Shown here piece after piece: positions 25,039-33,146 of a stretch of 64,000 nucleotides of DNA (its first letter is position 1; every line of letters begins with the position of its first letter). Below the pieces are notes generated by a model. The model was given only the letters and a program-made list of their open reading frames with translations. It made no database searches and was not told where the DNA came from. This DNA comes from Phenylobacterium zucineum HLK1 (GTDB taxonomy: Bacteria > Pseudomonadota > Alphaproteobacteria > Caulobacterales > Caulobacteraceae): positions 2,644,001 through 2,708,000 of the forward strand of contig NC_011144.1 of the NCBI RefSeq assembly GCF_000017265.1, written 5' to 3'. Both the position numbers and the translations under genes were made by a program.

Positions 25039-26875
25039 GGTTGTCGGGTACGCCATCGCCGCAGCGGCGGGCGGCGTATTCGTGTTCTCCATGGCTGCGC
25101 TTGTCGCGCTGGCTGGCCTTGGCCGCCTCAGCCCCGACATCGATCCTGCCGCTATTCCGGGCTGGTTCTGGTACTTCCGGGGCGATCCTGAGGTCCGTCG
25201 CTGGGCGAGGATCGGGCTGCTTATTTCGACAGGCCTCGGGGCCCTCGTCACCGTCGGCGCCCTCCGCGGCCTGCGTCGCCCGCTGCATGGCGCGGCGCGC
25301 TGGGCCAGCGAAATCGACCTGCGGCGCGCCGGGCTGCGGGCCAGGGATGGCGTTCTGCTTGGACGCCGTAACGGTGCGCCACTCGCCTTTGGCGGGTCGG
25401 AGCACGTGATGCTCTACGCCCCGACCCGCACCGGCAAAGGGGTCGGCGTGGTGGTCCCCAACCTTCTGAACTGGCCCCATTCCGTCGTGTGCCTGGACGT
25501 CAAAGGCGAGAACTGGGCCGCAAGCGCGGGCTTCAGGGCCGCGCAGGGTCAGAAGGTCTACTTCTTTGATCCCCTGGAGGCGGAGGGTCGCACGGCCCGC
25601 TACAACCCGCTGGGCCATATCGACCGCCGGGATCCCACAGCCGTCCTGGACGAACTGCAGAAGCTCGCCGTCATGCTATTCCCGGCGCCGCCCGGCGCCG
25701 ACCCGTTCTGGGCGGAAGCCGCCCGCACCGGGTTCATCGGCGTGGGCGCCTACGTCGCTGCGACGCCTGAGCTGCCGTTCTCTGTTGGCGCCATCTACAC
25801 GGAACTGACGCGCGGCGATCCTCGCGCCCGCTTCCCGCGCGAAATGGCGGCCCGGCGGGCTGCAGGCCGGCCGTTTCACTGGGGGTGTGAGCAGGCGCTC
25901 GCCGATTTCTGCGCCAGCTCAGAGAACACCTTCGCCTCCGTCCGCCAGACGCTCACTTCGCGATTGAACCTCTGGCTCAGTCCACGGGTCTGCGCGGCGA
26001 CGCAGACCAGCGACTTCGACCTGCGAACTTTCAGGGATGAGCCCCAGTCCCTGTACCTGGCGACCAGTCCCGACAACCTCACCCGGGTCGCTCCCCTCTA
26101 CAATCTGCTCTTTCAGCAGCTCATCGACCTGAACACCCGCGAGCCGCCCACCTCCACATTCCACACCGTCCCGGTGCTCGTGCTGCTCGACGAGTTTGCC
26201 CGCCTTGGGCACGCGCCGGTCCTGGCTCACGCTTTTGCCTATGTCGCGGGTTATGGACTTCGACTCCTTCCGGTCCTGCAGAGCCCGGCTCAGTTGCGCG
26301 CTGAGTACGGACGCGATCTCGCCGAGGAGATCATCGCCAACTGCGGCGTCGAGATCGCCTTCGCGCCCAAGGAGCTGAAGGTCGCGCAGGAGCTCTCGGA
26401 GCGCCTGGGCTACACGACCGTCTCGAGCCCCTCGCGCAGCCGCCCGAGCGGCCTCGCCCGAGGCCACCGCAGCGTCAGCGAGTCTGAACAGCGTCGCGCT
26501 CTGATGCTCCCTCAGGAGCTTCTGCAGCTGGCTTCGGACGCGCTCATTGTCCTGCGCGCCGGGGTACCGCCCGTGCGGGGCCGCAAGATCGTCTATTTCC
26601 GCGAGCGGGTCTTCATACGCCGTCTGCGCTCCCCTCCTGTCGTCCCGAAACTCAGCGTCCCCATCGCTATGTCCCGAGACCCGCCAGTCGCGTCGGATGC
26701 CGTAGATGATCCCCTGACCCTGGACGCCGTGACGCGCGAACTCGCCGCTCGCAACCTCGAACCGCCGCCGCCCCCTGCCGCCAGCGAAGATGATGTCGCC
26801 GACTGGATCGACCGCTTCATCGACGCGGCCGTCCCGCCGGCCACGAGCGATCGGGAGGCGCGAAGTGAGCGATGA
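25004..26875 (+). CDS. virD4: VirD4/TraG-type coupling protein
   Basis: Membrane-anchored ATPase that delivers the relaxase-DNA complex to the channel. Two N-terminal membrane helices (about 15-38 and 65-90) precede the ATPase domain, with Walker A YAPTRTGKGVGVVVPNLL near residue 140 and Walker B VLVLLDEFARLGHAPVL. The C-terminus has the typical KIVYFRERVFIRRL segment and a Pro/Glu-rich tail. No start lies after the virB11 stop in this frame; ATG 25004 gives a 35-bp overlap with virB11, and upstream starts are possible. Confidence 0.93.
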   Translation: MIPSSSAPSPLRVVGYAIAAAAGGVFVFSMAALVALAGLGRLSPDIDPAAIPGWFWYFRGDPEVRRWARIGLLISTGLGALVTVGALRGLRRPLHGAARWASEIDLRRAGLRARDGVLLGRRNGAPLAFGGSEHVMLYAPTRTGKGVGVVVPNLLNWPHSVVCLDVKGENWAASAGFRAAQGQKVYFFDPLEAEGRTARYNPLGHIDRRDPTAVLDELQKLAVMLFPAPPGADPFWAEAARTGFIGVGAYVAATPELPFSVGAIYTELTRGDPRARFPREMAARRAAGRPFHWGCEQALADFCASSENTFASVRQTLTSRLNLWLSPRVCAATQTSDFDLRTFRDEPQSLYLATSPDNLTRVAPLYNLLFQQLIDLNTREPPTSTFHTVPVLVLLDEFARLGHAPVLAHAFAYVAGYGLRLLPVLQSPAQLRAEYGRDLAEEIIANCGVEIAFAPKELKVAQELSERLGYTTVSSPSRSRPSGLARGHRSVSESEQRRALMLPQELLQLASDALIVLRAGVPPVRGRKIVYFRERVFIRRLRSPPVVPKLSVPIAMSRDPPVASDAVDDPLTLDAVTRELAARNLEPPPPPAASEDDVADWIDRFIDAAVPPATSDREARSER

Positions 26876-27452
26876 AGCCCTGAACCGTATCGATGGAGCC
26901 GCAGGTTCGGATGGCCTGCGAGACCTGCCTGCCGCCGTCCTGCGTCGGTACCTGCGAGAACGCCAGGGCGGGCAGGTCGCCTACTTCATAGACGCCTCGG
27001 TCAGCACGCCGGCCTTCCGGGACAACGGGCGTCGCCTTATGACCAGTCGCAATGATCCGAATGTCGTGCGGGACATGATCGCGATCGCCGTTCACCGCGA
27101 GTGGAAGGAAATCGCTGTGCGCGGCACGTCGGACTTTCGCCGTGAAGCCTGGCTCGCGGCCCGGGCCGCCGGCCTGAAGGTGCGGGGCTACGAGCCCACC
27201 GCGCGAGACGCCCAGCTGCTCGCGCGTCGGACCCGCTCCAGTGAACGCAACGTCGATCACGACAGCCGCTCCTGGCCTCAGGCCCCACCGCTCAGGATCA
27301 TCGAAGCCGTGCTGAGGGCGCGGGTCGCGGATCCCGCGGCCCGGGAGCGACTGGCGGCGCGGGCTCGTGAACGACTTGCCGGATGGCTTGAACGAGACGC
27401 GTTCAAGACGCCGACCAGTCGCAACGCGCCTTCCCGGGAGCGGCCACGCTGA
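26865..27452 (+). CDS. LPD7-domain protein, a free-standing relaxase-associated domain
   Basis: 195 residues resembling the large polyvalent protein-associated domain 7, usually fused to MOB relaxases such as TraI or VirD2: VAYFIDASVSTPAFRDNGRRLMTSRNDPNVVRDMIAIAVHREWKEIAVRGTSDFRREAWLAARAAGLKVRGYEPTARD. The role is unknown, but it travels with DNA-processing proteins of mobile elements. GTG start with GGAGG upstream; overlaps virD4 by 11 bp and is the last gene of the virB operon, facing the convergent relaxase gene. Confidence 0.8.
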   Translation: MSDEALNRIDGAAGSDGLRDLPAAVLRRYLRERQGGQVAYFIDASVSTPAFRDNGRRLMTSRNDPNVVRDMIAIAVHREWKEIAVRGTSDFRREAWLAARAAGLKVRGYEPTARDAQLLARRTRSSERNVDHDSRSWPQAPPLRIIEAVLRARVADPAARERLAARARERLAGWLERDAFKTPTSRNAPSRERPR

Positions 27453-27513
27453 TACGGCGATCGCTCAGCGTCCCTGAGTACGCCAGGCGGGCGTCCAGAT
27501 CTGGCTCCAAGCG

Positions 27514-28518
27514 TCACCGTCGCCGCTGACGGCTCTTCCCCGCCAGCCGCTCCTCGCTTCGAGCACGAAGCTCCCGCGCCAGCGCCAGACGCTGGCTGTC
27601 GGGGCGCGGCATGCTGTTCACGAAGGTCTCAACAGCGCGGCCGAGCGCCTGGTCCTCAGGACGCCCTGCGACCTGCATCAGCCTTGCCTGGGCGAGCAAC
27701 AGAGCGCGAATCCGCACCTGTTTCTCGGCCAGCCGACGTTCCCACACGGCCGGCGCGACTTCGACCTGGAAGGCGGCTCGAGCTGCGTCGCGCCAGGCGG
27801 AGGCCCTCACACGCGGCATGGGGCCGCCCTGAGCAGACATCCGGTCGAGCAGTCTCCTGATCGGGCCGCGTTCAGCCTTCCGGGTGACGCCTCTCGCGCG
27901 CCGTGGCGTCGCCTCGGCCTCGATGCCCCGCTCGCGCAGCTCGCGCGCAAATACCTGCCGCCAGAGCTCCAGATCCGCCTTTTTCGGATTGAGGTGCGCG
28001 CCTGAACGACCGAGCGCCTGAACCGCGATATGCACGTGTGGATGCGGCGTATCCGTGTGCAGGACGAGCAGATAGTCGTGTTCGTCACCAAAGGCGCGGC
28101 GCGCAAAACCCCGGGCCGCATCCCTCACCTTCGACGGGTCAGCGCCGGCTGGCATCGACAGCATCACCGAGAGACTGACCGGCGTGTTCGAGCGCCGGCG
28201 AGGATCCAGGTCCGCCTCGAAGGCCCAGGCGGCGGCCAGATCGGCGACTGAGATTCTCCCGGCCGGGAGCGGTCCGTCCTGCCCCTCTGACTCGAGCTCA
28301 CCGCGCCGGGTGATGTATGTCAGGTGCGCAGCCAGATGCGTCCCGTCACGGGTGCGACCGGTAACCTTCACCATGACCTCGGGCGTCCGACGGACCAGTC
28401 TCGCCAGCCGGGTCCGGGCGTCATCTGGGCCGACGAACCGCGAGTTCGTCCAGACGCGCCCCGACACCGGCGGCCGCCAGACCTCCTCGAATCCGCGGAC
28501 GGTCCTGAACTCACTCAC
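27514..28518 (-). CDS. MOBP-type relaxase (VirD2/TraI family)
   Basis: Nicks oriT and pilots the transferred strand. Motif III HTDTPHPHVHIAVQ (the HxDxxHxHxH metal site) is clear. A Tyr-containing segment (HLAAHLTYITRRG) lies N-terminal to it and is the likely catalytic region. The C-terminal third is basic and helical, probably contacting MobC and VirD4. I chose GTG 28518, which overlaps the MobC stop (GTGA); an in-frame TTG at 28533 would add five residues. Transcribed opposite to the virB operon, with MobC immediately upstream. Confidence 0.9.
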   Translation of the reverse strand: MSEFRTVRGFEEVWRPPVSGRVWTNSRFVGPDDARTRLARLVRRTPEVMVKVTGRTRDGTHLAAHLTYITRRGELESEGQDGPLPAGRISVADLAAAWAFEADLDPRRRSNTPVSLSVMLSMPAGADPSKVRDAARGFARRAFGDEHDYLLVLHTDTPHPHVHIAVQALGRSGAHLNPKKADLELWRQVFARELRERGIEAEATPRRARGVTRKAERGPIRRLLDRMSAQGGPMPRVRASAWRDAARAAFQVEVAPAVWERRLAEKQVRIRALLLAQARLMQVAGRPEDQALGRAVETFVNSMPRPDSQRLALARELRARSEERLAGKSRQRRR

Positions 28519-29033
28519 CAGGCCGTGTCCCAATAGGCGAGGTTGCCCGCAAAGGCCTCGCGCAGCCCGAAGACGTGAGCGCGCAATTCGTTCTGCAATG
28601 CGCTGATCGACGTGAGCTCCGCGTCCAGAACGCGGCCTTCCAGAACCGCTGTGTTCAGCGCCCTGGCGATCTGGTTCACGTTGACGCCGATCCTCCGAAT
28701 CTCTCCGGCGATGGCGGCGAGCGCCCCATGATCCGAGGCCGCGAACGTCGGCCGTCCGCGAACATGGGCCGACACAAGGCCCGCCACCCAGGCCGCGCGC
28801 CGCAGGCCCATCTCGTGAGACTGCCGGTCGACCAGAGCCGCGTCCGCTGGCGTCAGACGGACCATCAGGCGAGCGCCGGTGCGAGGCTGTCGCAGCGACC
28901 TTCCAGGGCTGGCTTCCGGCCCGACGCCAGCTTCGTTGATCAGCCGGCGCAGCAGGGCTGAGCGTCCGCCTGCGCCCGCCGCCGCGGCGTCGAACCGGAC
29001 CGCCTGATCCTCAGAGACCCTGACACTGAACAT
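28515..29033 (-). CDS. mobC: MobC-like relaxosome accessory protein
   Basis: 172-residue protein ending in the MobC-type segment LAAIAGEIRRIGVNVNQIARALNTAVLEGRVLDAELTSISALQNELRAHVFGLREAF. The N-terminus (MFSVRVSEDQAVRFDAAAA) suggests a ribbon-helix-helix DNA-binding unit. It would bind oriT and aid strand opening for the relaxase. ATG 29033 lies 41-51 bp from an IncP-like nic sequence. Overlaps the relaxase start. Confidence 0.88.
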   Translation of the reverse strand: MFSVRVSEDQAVRFDAAAAGAGGRSALLRRLINEAGVGPEASPGRSLRQPRTGARLMVRLTPADAALVDRQSHEMGLRRAAWVAGLVSAHVRGRPTFAASDHGALAAIAGEIRRIGVNVNQIARALNTAVLEGRVLDAELTSISALQNELRAHVFGLREAFAGNLAYWDTAW

Positions 29034-29246
29034 GGGCAAGGGCGGCCTCCGTCATACATCGCTGCCGGCAAGGCTATCCTGCCCTCAACCGCGGCCTCAC
29101 CTTGCCCCCTCCCCTCAGCCGCCGCGACGCGCAGCCCTACGCGATCGCGCCACCACCCGCCGCGTGGGGCGCGCCCCAGCCGGGGCAGGCCAGGCCGCGA
29201 CCCTGGTCTGTATGCCTGTGACCTCGAACAGGCGCCCGAACATGAT

Positions 29247-29283
29247 GCATGACGTGAGCCGGCGGCGCCGGCTCACGTCATGC
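29247..29283. repeat. Perfect 17-bp inverted repeat with 3-nt loop
   Basis: GCATGACGTGAGCCGGC (29247-29263) and its exact complement (29267-29283) flank GGC. No T-run follows on either strand. It lies within the proposed oriT gap, so it may be a relaxosome or regulatory protein site rather than a terminator. Confidence 0.75.
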
Positions 29284-29304
29284 GTAAACGTGCAGGAAAG
29301 AAGC

Positions 29305-29330
29305 GACGCCCCGCCGGTGGGCGGGGCGTC
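29305..29330 (-). terminator. Intrinsic terminator after DUF736 gene
   Basis: Perfect 10-bp stem GACGCCCCGC / GCGGGGCGTC (29305-29314 and 29321-29330, 6-nt loop), followed on the minus strand by GCTTCTTTCCTG. It begins 10 bp beyond the DUF736 stop codon. Confidence 0.75.
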
Positions 29331-29339
29331 ACGGGCTGG

Positions 29340-29651
29340 TCAGTGGGCGCTGCGGCTGCGCGACCAGATCAGGTTGTAGCCGTCGTCCGTTTCGACGAGG
29401 GAGGCGAAGATCGGGAGCGGGAAGGAAGGGTCATCCAGCTTCACCGACAGGTATTCTCGGTTCTCGCGAGACGTCTTGCGCCAGGCCGCTCCGAATTCCG
29501 TCTCGCCCGCGAAGATCCGGTAGTCGGGCGCCTTCTCGTCGGTCTTGTCGTTGAGCCGCATCTGCGCCGACTTGACGTTGAGGCTGAGGGTCTTGATCGA
29601 GCCGGCATATGCGCCGTCCGCGGTCTTCACGAAGGTTCCGATGGTCGCCAT
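29340..29651 (-). CDS. DUF736 family protein
   Basis: 103-residue protein with the family opening [35 protein letters not shown], the central [44 protein letters not shown] block, and a C-terminal YNLIWSR. DUF736 genes are frequent in alphaproteobacterial conjugative elements and plasmids; the function is unknown. Good RBS (AAGGAG) before the ATG. Monocistronic, with its own terminator. Confidence 0.92.
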   Translation of the reverse strand: MATIGTFVKTADGAYAGSIKTLSLNVKSAQMRLNDKTDEKAPDYRIFAGETEFGAAWRKTSRENREYLSVKLDDPSFPLPIFASLVETDDGYNLIWSRSRSAH

Positions 29652-30016
29652 GGTCAGTCTCCTTGAGGTTCGGGCCGCGCCTGTCGCAGCCGCGATGGCG
29701 ATCCCTGGAACCGGCGGAAGGCGGCGGCGCAGGCAAAGCCCCGAAGCAGGGCGAAGGACGCTGGCGATGAGCTTTCTTGCCTCGCGAGGAATGGCCGAAG
29801 GCCAGGGGAAGAAAGACCATCGGCCAGCGTTGCGGCGAAGGCCCGCGGTTCAGATCAGCCACGGAGCGGCTGTGCAGGCGCGGCCAGGCCCCAGGTGAAC
29901 CCTCGGCCATCTCGGGACCTTGGCAGATCGCAGACGTATGCAGCCGAGTGATTGGCCCGGCCGGAGCATCAGGCGAGCGGGTTGCGGCGCGACGCCCCGC
30001 CGGCGAGAATGCGGGG
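29652..30016. other. Non-coding gap of about 365 bp
   Basis: It contains the RBS and presumably the promoter of the DUF736 gene at its left end. Open frames cross it, but none has a convincing start or protein-like composition. Nothing else is identified. Confidence 0.4.
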
Positions 30017-30199
30017 ATGACTCAGAGGTTTGTGGTTCGACAGGGAAGCGACGGCTACAGCGTCATCGACATGTGGACCGGGACACCTGCCGTTATTGCG
30101 ATGGCCCGACAGAGCGGCCTTTCTGAGATCGACGCCAGGCACACGGCCGACCTCCTGAACGGACGCGCAGCCGACACCGACCAGCCCCAGCACGCCTGA
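30017..30199 (+). CDS. Small hypothetical protein (60 aa)
   Basis: The short protein MTQRFVVRQGSDGYSVIDMWTGTPAVIAMARQSGLSEIDARHTADLLNGRAAD... has protein-like composition, including a two-strand opening (FVVRQGSDGYSVIDMWTGTPAVI) and a helix. This looks like small proteins seen on alphaproteobacterial mobile elements. ATG with GGGG upstream. Function unknown. An open frame extends upstream but without coding character. Confidence 0.6.
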   Translation: MTQRFVVRQGSDGYSVIDMWTGTPAVIAMARQSGLSEIDARHTADLLNGRAADTDQPQHA

Positions 30200-30241
30200 C
30201 CCCGCTCCCGGTGGCGATCAGCTGACGCCTGGGCAGGACCC

Positions 30242-30811
30242 CTATCTCTCGGCGGCAAGGATCGCCGCGGCGTAGGTGTGACGCTCGAAAATCGTGCGAC
30301 AGAACTTCAGCTCGCCATCCACCACCCCTGGCAGGGCAAGGAGTCCACGGAACCAGGCGTCCGCAACCGCTTCAGACGAGTGATAGGCTCGTACGAGATA
30401 GTCCCACGTGCCCGTAACCCGCACCGCGGTGGCGATCTGAAGATCCCGCGCGAGGCTCTCCTCGACAGCTTCGATGAGCTCAGGCGCCCGGCAGTCCAGC
30501 CTGATGGAGGCCCGGCACTCGCAGGCCCCCAGGACCTTCGTCGGGTCAACGACCGTCACCGATCTGACCGCACCCCTGCGGCGAAGGTCGTCATAGACGC
30601 CCCAGGCGTTGCGGGGCGTCGTGCCGAGCGCCTCCGCGAGCTTCGTCATGTCCATGCGCGGGATCGCCTCGAAGGACGCGATCCGCGCGAGCGCCTCGTC
30701 ACTCAGATCTATGCGGCGCGGGGCAGGTGTGCGGGCCCTCACAGGAACCTCGTGGACTGGAGCCGGCGGGTGCAGCGAGTGTCTTCGACGCCGTGGCGAA
30801 CTGGGGCTCAC
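30242..30811 (-). CDS. Lrp/AsnC-type regulator with divergent N-terminus
   Basis: 189 residues with an N-terminal winged HTH (LSDEALARIASFEAIPRMDMTKLAEALGTTPRNAWGVYDDLRRRGAVRSVTVVDP) and a C-terminal RAM/AsnC ligand-binding domain (TAVRVTGTWDYLVRAYHSSEAVADAWFRGLLALPGVVDGELKFCRTIFERH). It probably senses an amino acid and controls the adjacent ilvE. GTG 30811 overlaps the ilvE stop (GTGA). The first 30 residues are Arg/Pro-rich and unlike the family, so a shorter start near 30742 is possible. Confidence 0.78.
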   Translation of the reverse strand: MSPSSPRRRRHSLHPPAPVHEVPVRARTPAPRRIDLSDEALARIASFEAIPRMDMTKLAEALGTTPRNAWGVYDDLRRRGAVRSVTVVDPTKVLGACECRASIRLDCRAPELIEAVEESLARDLQIATAVRVTGTWDYLVRAYHSSEAVADAWFRGLLALPGVVDGELKFCRTIFERHTYAAAILAAER

Positions 30812-31881
30812 AATTGAACGCGGCGCGTCCAGCCGTGAGGATCGGGAGCCTGCCCCCGCTGGATGTCCGTAAGTCGCCGCCGCAACGTGCTCGTCACCGG
30901 ACCTTCCACCCCGCCGGCGATGGCGAACGCCCCCGCGGCGTGGCGCACTTCCCCGATCGCCGCCACCACCGCCGCCGTACCGCAGGCGAACGCTTCGGTC
31001 AGGCGGCCGCTGGCGGCATCGGCCTTCAGCGTCTCGAAGTCATACGGCCTTTCCTCAACCTTCAGCCCTTCTTCCCGGGCGAGGGTCAGGAGGCTGCTGC
31101 GCGTCACCCCTTCCAGGATGGTGCCGGTCAGCGGGGGCGTGATCAGCGTGCCGTCCACCAGGAAGAACACGTTCATGCCGCCAAGCTCCTCGATCCAGCG
31201 GTGTTCTGCCGCGTCGAGGAAGACCACCTGGTCGCAACCGTGCCGGATCGCCTCCGCCTGAGCGATGAGGCTTCCGGCGTAATTGCCGCCGCACTTGGCC
31301 GCGCCCGTTCCGCCGGCGGCGGCGCGCGTGAAGGTGGTCGACGCCCACACCGTGACCGGCTTGGCGCCGCCCTTGAAGTAGGCGCCGACCGGGCAAGCCA
31401 GCACGCAGAACAGATACTCGGTCGCCGGCCGAACGCCGAGGAAGGCTTCGGTGGCGATCATGAACGGACGCAGATAGAGACTGCCTTCGCCGGAGGGGAT
31501 CCAGTCGCGATCCGTCCGGATGAGCGCCTCCACCGCCGCGCTGAACAGCGCCTCAGGGACCTGCGGCATCGCCATGCGCTCCGCCGATCGGGCGAACCGC
31601 TTGGCGTTGACCTCGGGCCGAAAGAGCAGCACTTCGCCCTCCTCCGTCCGATAGGCCTTCATGCCTTCGAAGATTTCCTGGGCGTAGTGCAGGACCGCAG
31701 CGGCCGGATCGAGCGCCAGCGGCCGACGCGGCGTGATGCGGGGCGCGGTCCACTCCCCGTCGCGCCACCAGGCCATGGCCATGTGGTCCGTGAACACCTT
31801 CCCGAACCCTGGCTCTCGGAGCAGCTCGGCGCGGCGATCTGGCGGCGTGAGGCCGGGATGACGTTCAACGATGGTCTGCAT
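30808..31881 (-). CDS. ilvE: Branched-chain amino-acid aminotransferase
   Basis: PLP-dependent transamination of Leu, Ile and Val with 2-oxoglutarate. The 357-residue class IV enzyme has YAQEIFEGMKAYR, the PLP-lysine region GGTGAAKCGGNYAGSLIAQ, DAAEHRWIEELGGMNVFFL and the substrate loop FACGTAAVVAAIGEV, as in the long (class II, BcaT-type) family. It is followed by an Lrp-like regulator gene with overlapping start, suggesting amino-acid-responsive control. On this element it is more likely catabolic than biosynthetic, given the adjacent CoA-thioester genes; that is inference. Confidence 0.93.
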   Translation of the reverse strand: MQTIVERHPGLTPPDRRAELLREPGFGKVFTDHMAMAWWRDGEWTAPRITPRRPLALDPAAAVLHYAQEIFEGMKAYRTEEGEVLLFRPEVNAKRFARSAERMAMPQVPEALFSAAVEALIRTDRDWIPSGEGSLYLRPFMIATEAFLGVRPATEYLFCVLACPVGAYFKGGAKPVTVWASTTFTRAAAGGTGAAKCGGNYAGSLIAQAEAIRHGCDQVVFLDAAEHRWIEELGGMNVFFLVDGTLITPPLTGTILEGVTRSSLLTLAREEGLKVEERPYDFETLKADAASGRLTEAFACGTAAVVAAIGEVRHAAGAFAIAGGVEGPVTSTLRRRLTDIQRGQAPDPHGWTRRVQL

Positions 31882-31961
31882 CTGGGATCCCCTCGAGGCG
31901 CGTTAGGTGTGTTCGTAAGGTTCGGCTGGAAGCGGCGCGCCCGACGGCGGGCTCCCTCCCG

Positions 31962-33146
31962 TCAGACCAGCTCGACCGCCATGGCCGTGGCCTCGCCGCC
32001 GCCGATGCAGAGGCTGGCGACGCCCTTCTTGGCCCCGCGCGCTTCCAGCGCCGACAGCAGGGTCGCCAGGATCCGCGCGCCCGAGGCGCCGATCGGGTGG
32101 CCCAGGGCGCAGGCGCCGCCGTTGACGTTCAGCTTGTCGCGCGGGATGCCCAGGTCGCGCTCGGCGATCATGGCGACGACCGCGAAGGCCTCGTTGATCT
32201 CGAACAGGTCGACGTCCTCGACGCTCCAGCCGGCCCGCTTCAGGGCCTTCTGCACCGCCTGGACCGGCGCGGTCGTGAACTGGCTGGGCTCGTGGGCGTG
32301 GGCGGCGTGGCTGACCACCCGGGCCACCACGTTCAGGCCGAGCTTCTTGGCGACGCTCTCGCGGGTCATCACCAGGGCCGCCGCGCCGTCCGAGATCGAG
32401 CTGGCGTTGGCCGCCGTGATGCCGCCGTCCTTGGCGAACGCGGGCTTCAGCGTCGGGATCTTGGCCGGGTCGGCCTTCAGCGGCTGCTCGTCGTGCTCGA
32501 CCGTCGTCACGCCCTTGCGGTCGGTGACCTGCACCGGGACGATCTCCTTGGCGAACGCGCCGCTCTCGGTCGCCGCCTTGGCCCGCTTCAGCGAGGTGAT
32601 GGCGTACTCGTCCATGGCCTCGCGGGTGAACTGGTACTGCCTGGCCGTCTCCTCGGCGAAGCTGCCCATCAGCCGGCCGGGCTCGTAGGCGTCCTCCAGC
32701 CCGTCCAGGTACATGTGGTCGTACATGGTGTCGTGGCCGATCCGGGCGCCGCCGCGGTGCTTGGTCATCAGGTACGGCGCGCCGGTCATGCTCTCCATGC
32801 CGCCGGCGACGATGACGTCGGCCGTGCCGGCCGCCAGGGCGTCGTGCGCCAGGATCGCCGCCTGCATGCCCGAGCCGCACATCTTGTTGACCGTGGTGGC
32901 CTCGACCGAGGTCGGCAGCCCCGCGCCCAGCGCCGCCTGCCGGGCCGGCGCCTGGCCCAGGCCCGCCGGCAGCACGCAACCCATCAGGATCTGCTCGACG
33001 GCCTCAGGCGAGACGCCCGCCCGCTCGACGGCGGCCTTCACGGCGGCGGCGCCGAGCTCGGTGGCCTTCACGCCCGAGAGGACGCCCTGGAAGCCGCCCA
33101 TCGGCGTGCGGGCGTAGGCGGCGATGACGACGGGATCGGAGTTCAT
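31962..33146 (-). CDS. Acetyl-CoA C-acyltransferase (thiolase)
   Basis: Biosynthetic-type or beta-ketothiolase of 394 residues. The three catalytic motifs are present: nucleophilic Cys in NKMCGSGMQAAI (about residue 89), His in GHPIGASGAR, and the C-terminal CIGGGEATA Cys. It overlaps the MerR gene upstream (ATGA) and forms an operon with MerR and an acyl-CoA dehydrogenase. This suggests degradation of a short or branched acyl-CoA to acetyl-CoA. Acetoacetyl-CoA thiolase is the closest functional guess. Confidence 0.92.
   Translation of the reverse strand: MNSDPVVIAAYARTPMGGFQGVLSGVKATELGAAAVKAAVERAGVSPEAVEQILMGCVLPAGLGQAPARQAALGAGLPTSVEATTVNKMCGSGMQAAILAHDALAAGTADVIVAGGMESMTGAPYLMTKHRGGARIGHDTMYDHMYLDGLEDAYEPGRLMGSFAEETARQYQFTREAMDEYAITSLKRAKAATESGAFAKEIVPVQVTDRKGVTTVEHDEQPLKADPAKIPTLKPAFAKDGGITAANASSISDGAAALVMTRESVAKKLGLNVVARVVSHAAHAHEPSQFTTAPVQAVQKALKRAGWSVEDVDLFEINEAFAVVAMIAERDLGIPRDKLNVNGGACALGHPIGASGARILATLLSALEARGAKKGVASLCIGGGEATAMAVELV

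Larger units (their letters stand above)
29040..29339 (+). other. oriT: Putative oriT region
   Basis: This 300-bp non-coding gap between mobC and the DUF736 gene holds CTATCCTGCCC at 29074-29084, identical to the core of the RP4/IncP nic region (TATCCTG|C). The predicted cut on the plus strand falls between 29081 and 29082. A MOBP relaxase and MobC are encoded directly beside it, as expected for a P-type oriT. If correct, the leading strand enters the cargo side first and the virB genes last. Flanking inverted repeats at 29247-29283 may belong to the same region. Confidence 0.7.

Noticed and set aside
31905-31925. Possible fifth copy of the two-part operator upstream of ilvE
   Set aside because: Only the TTCGTAAGGTT-like centre resembles the consensus; the CCTA and TATGG ends and the GTCAAAG element are missing.
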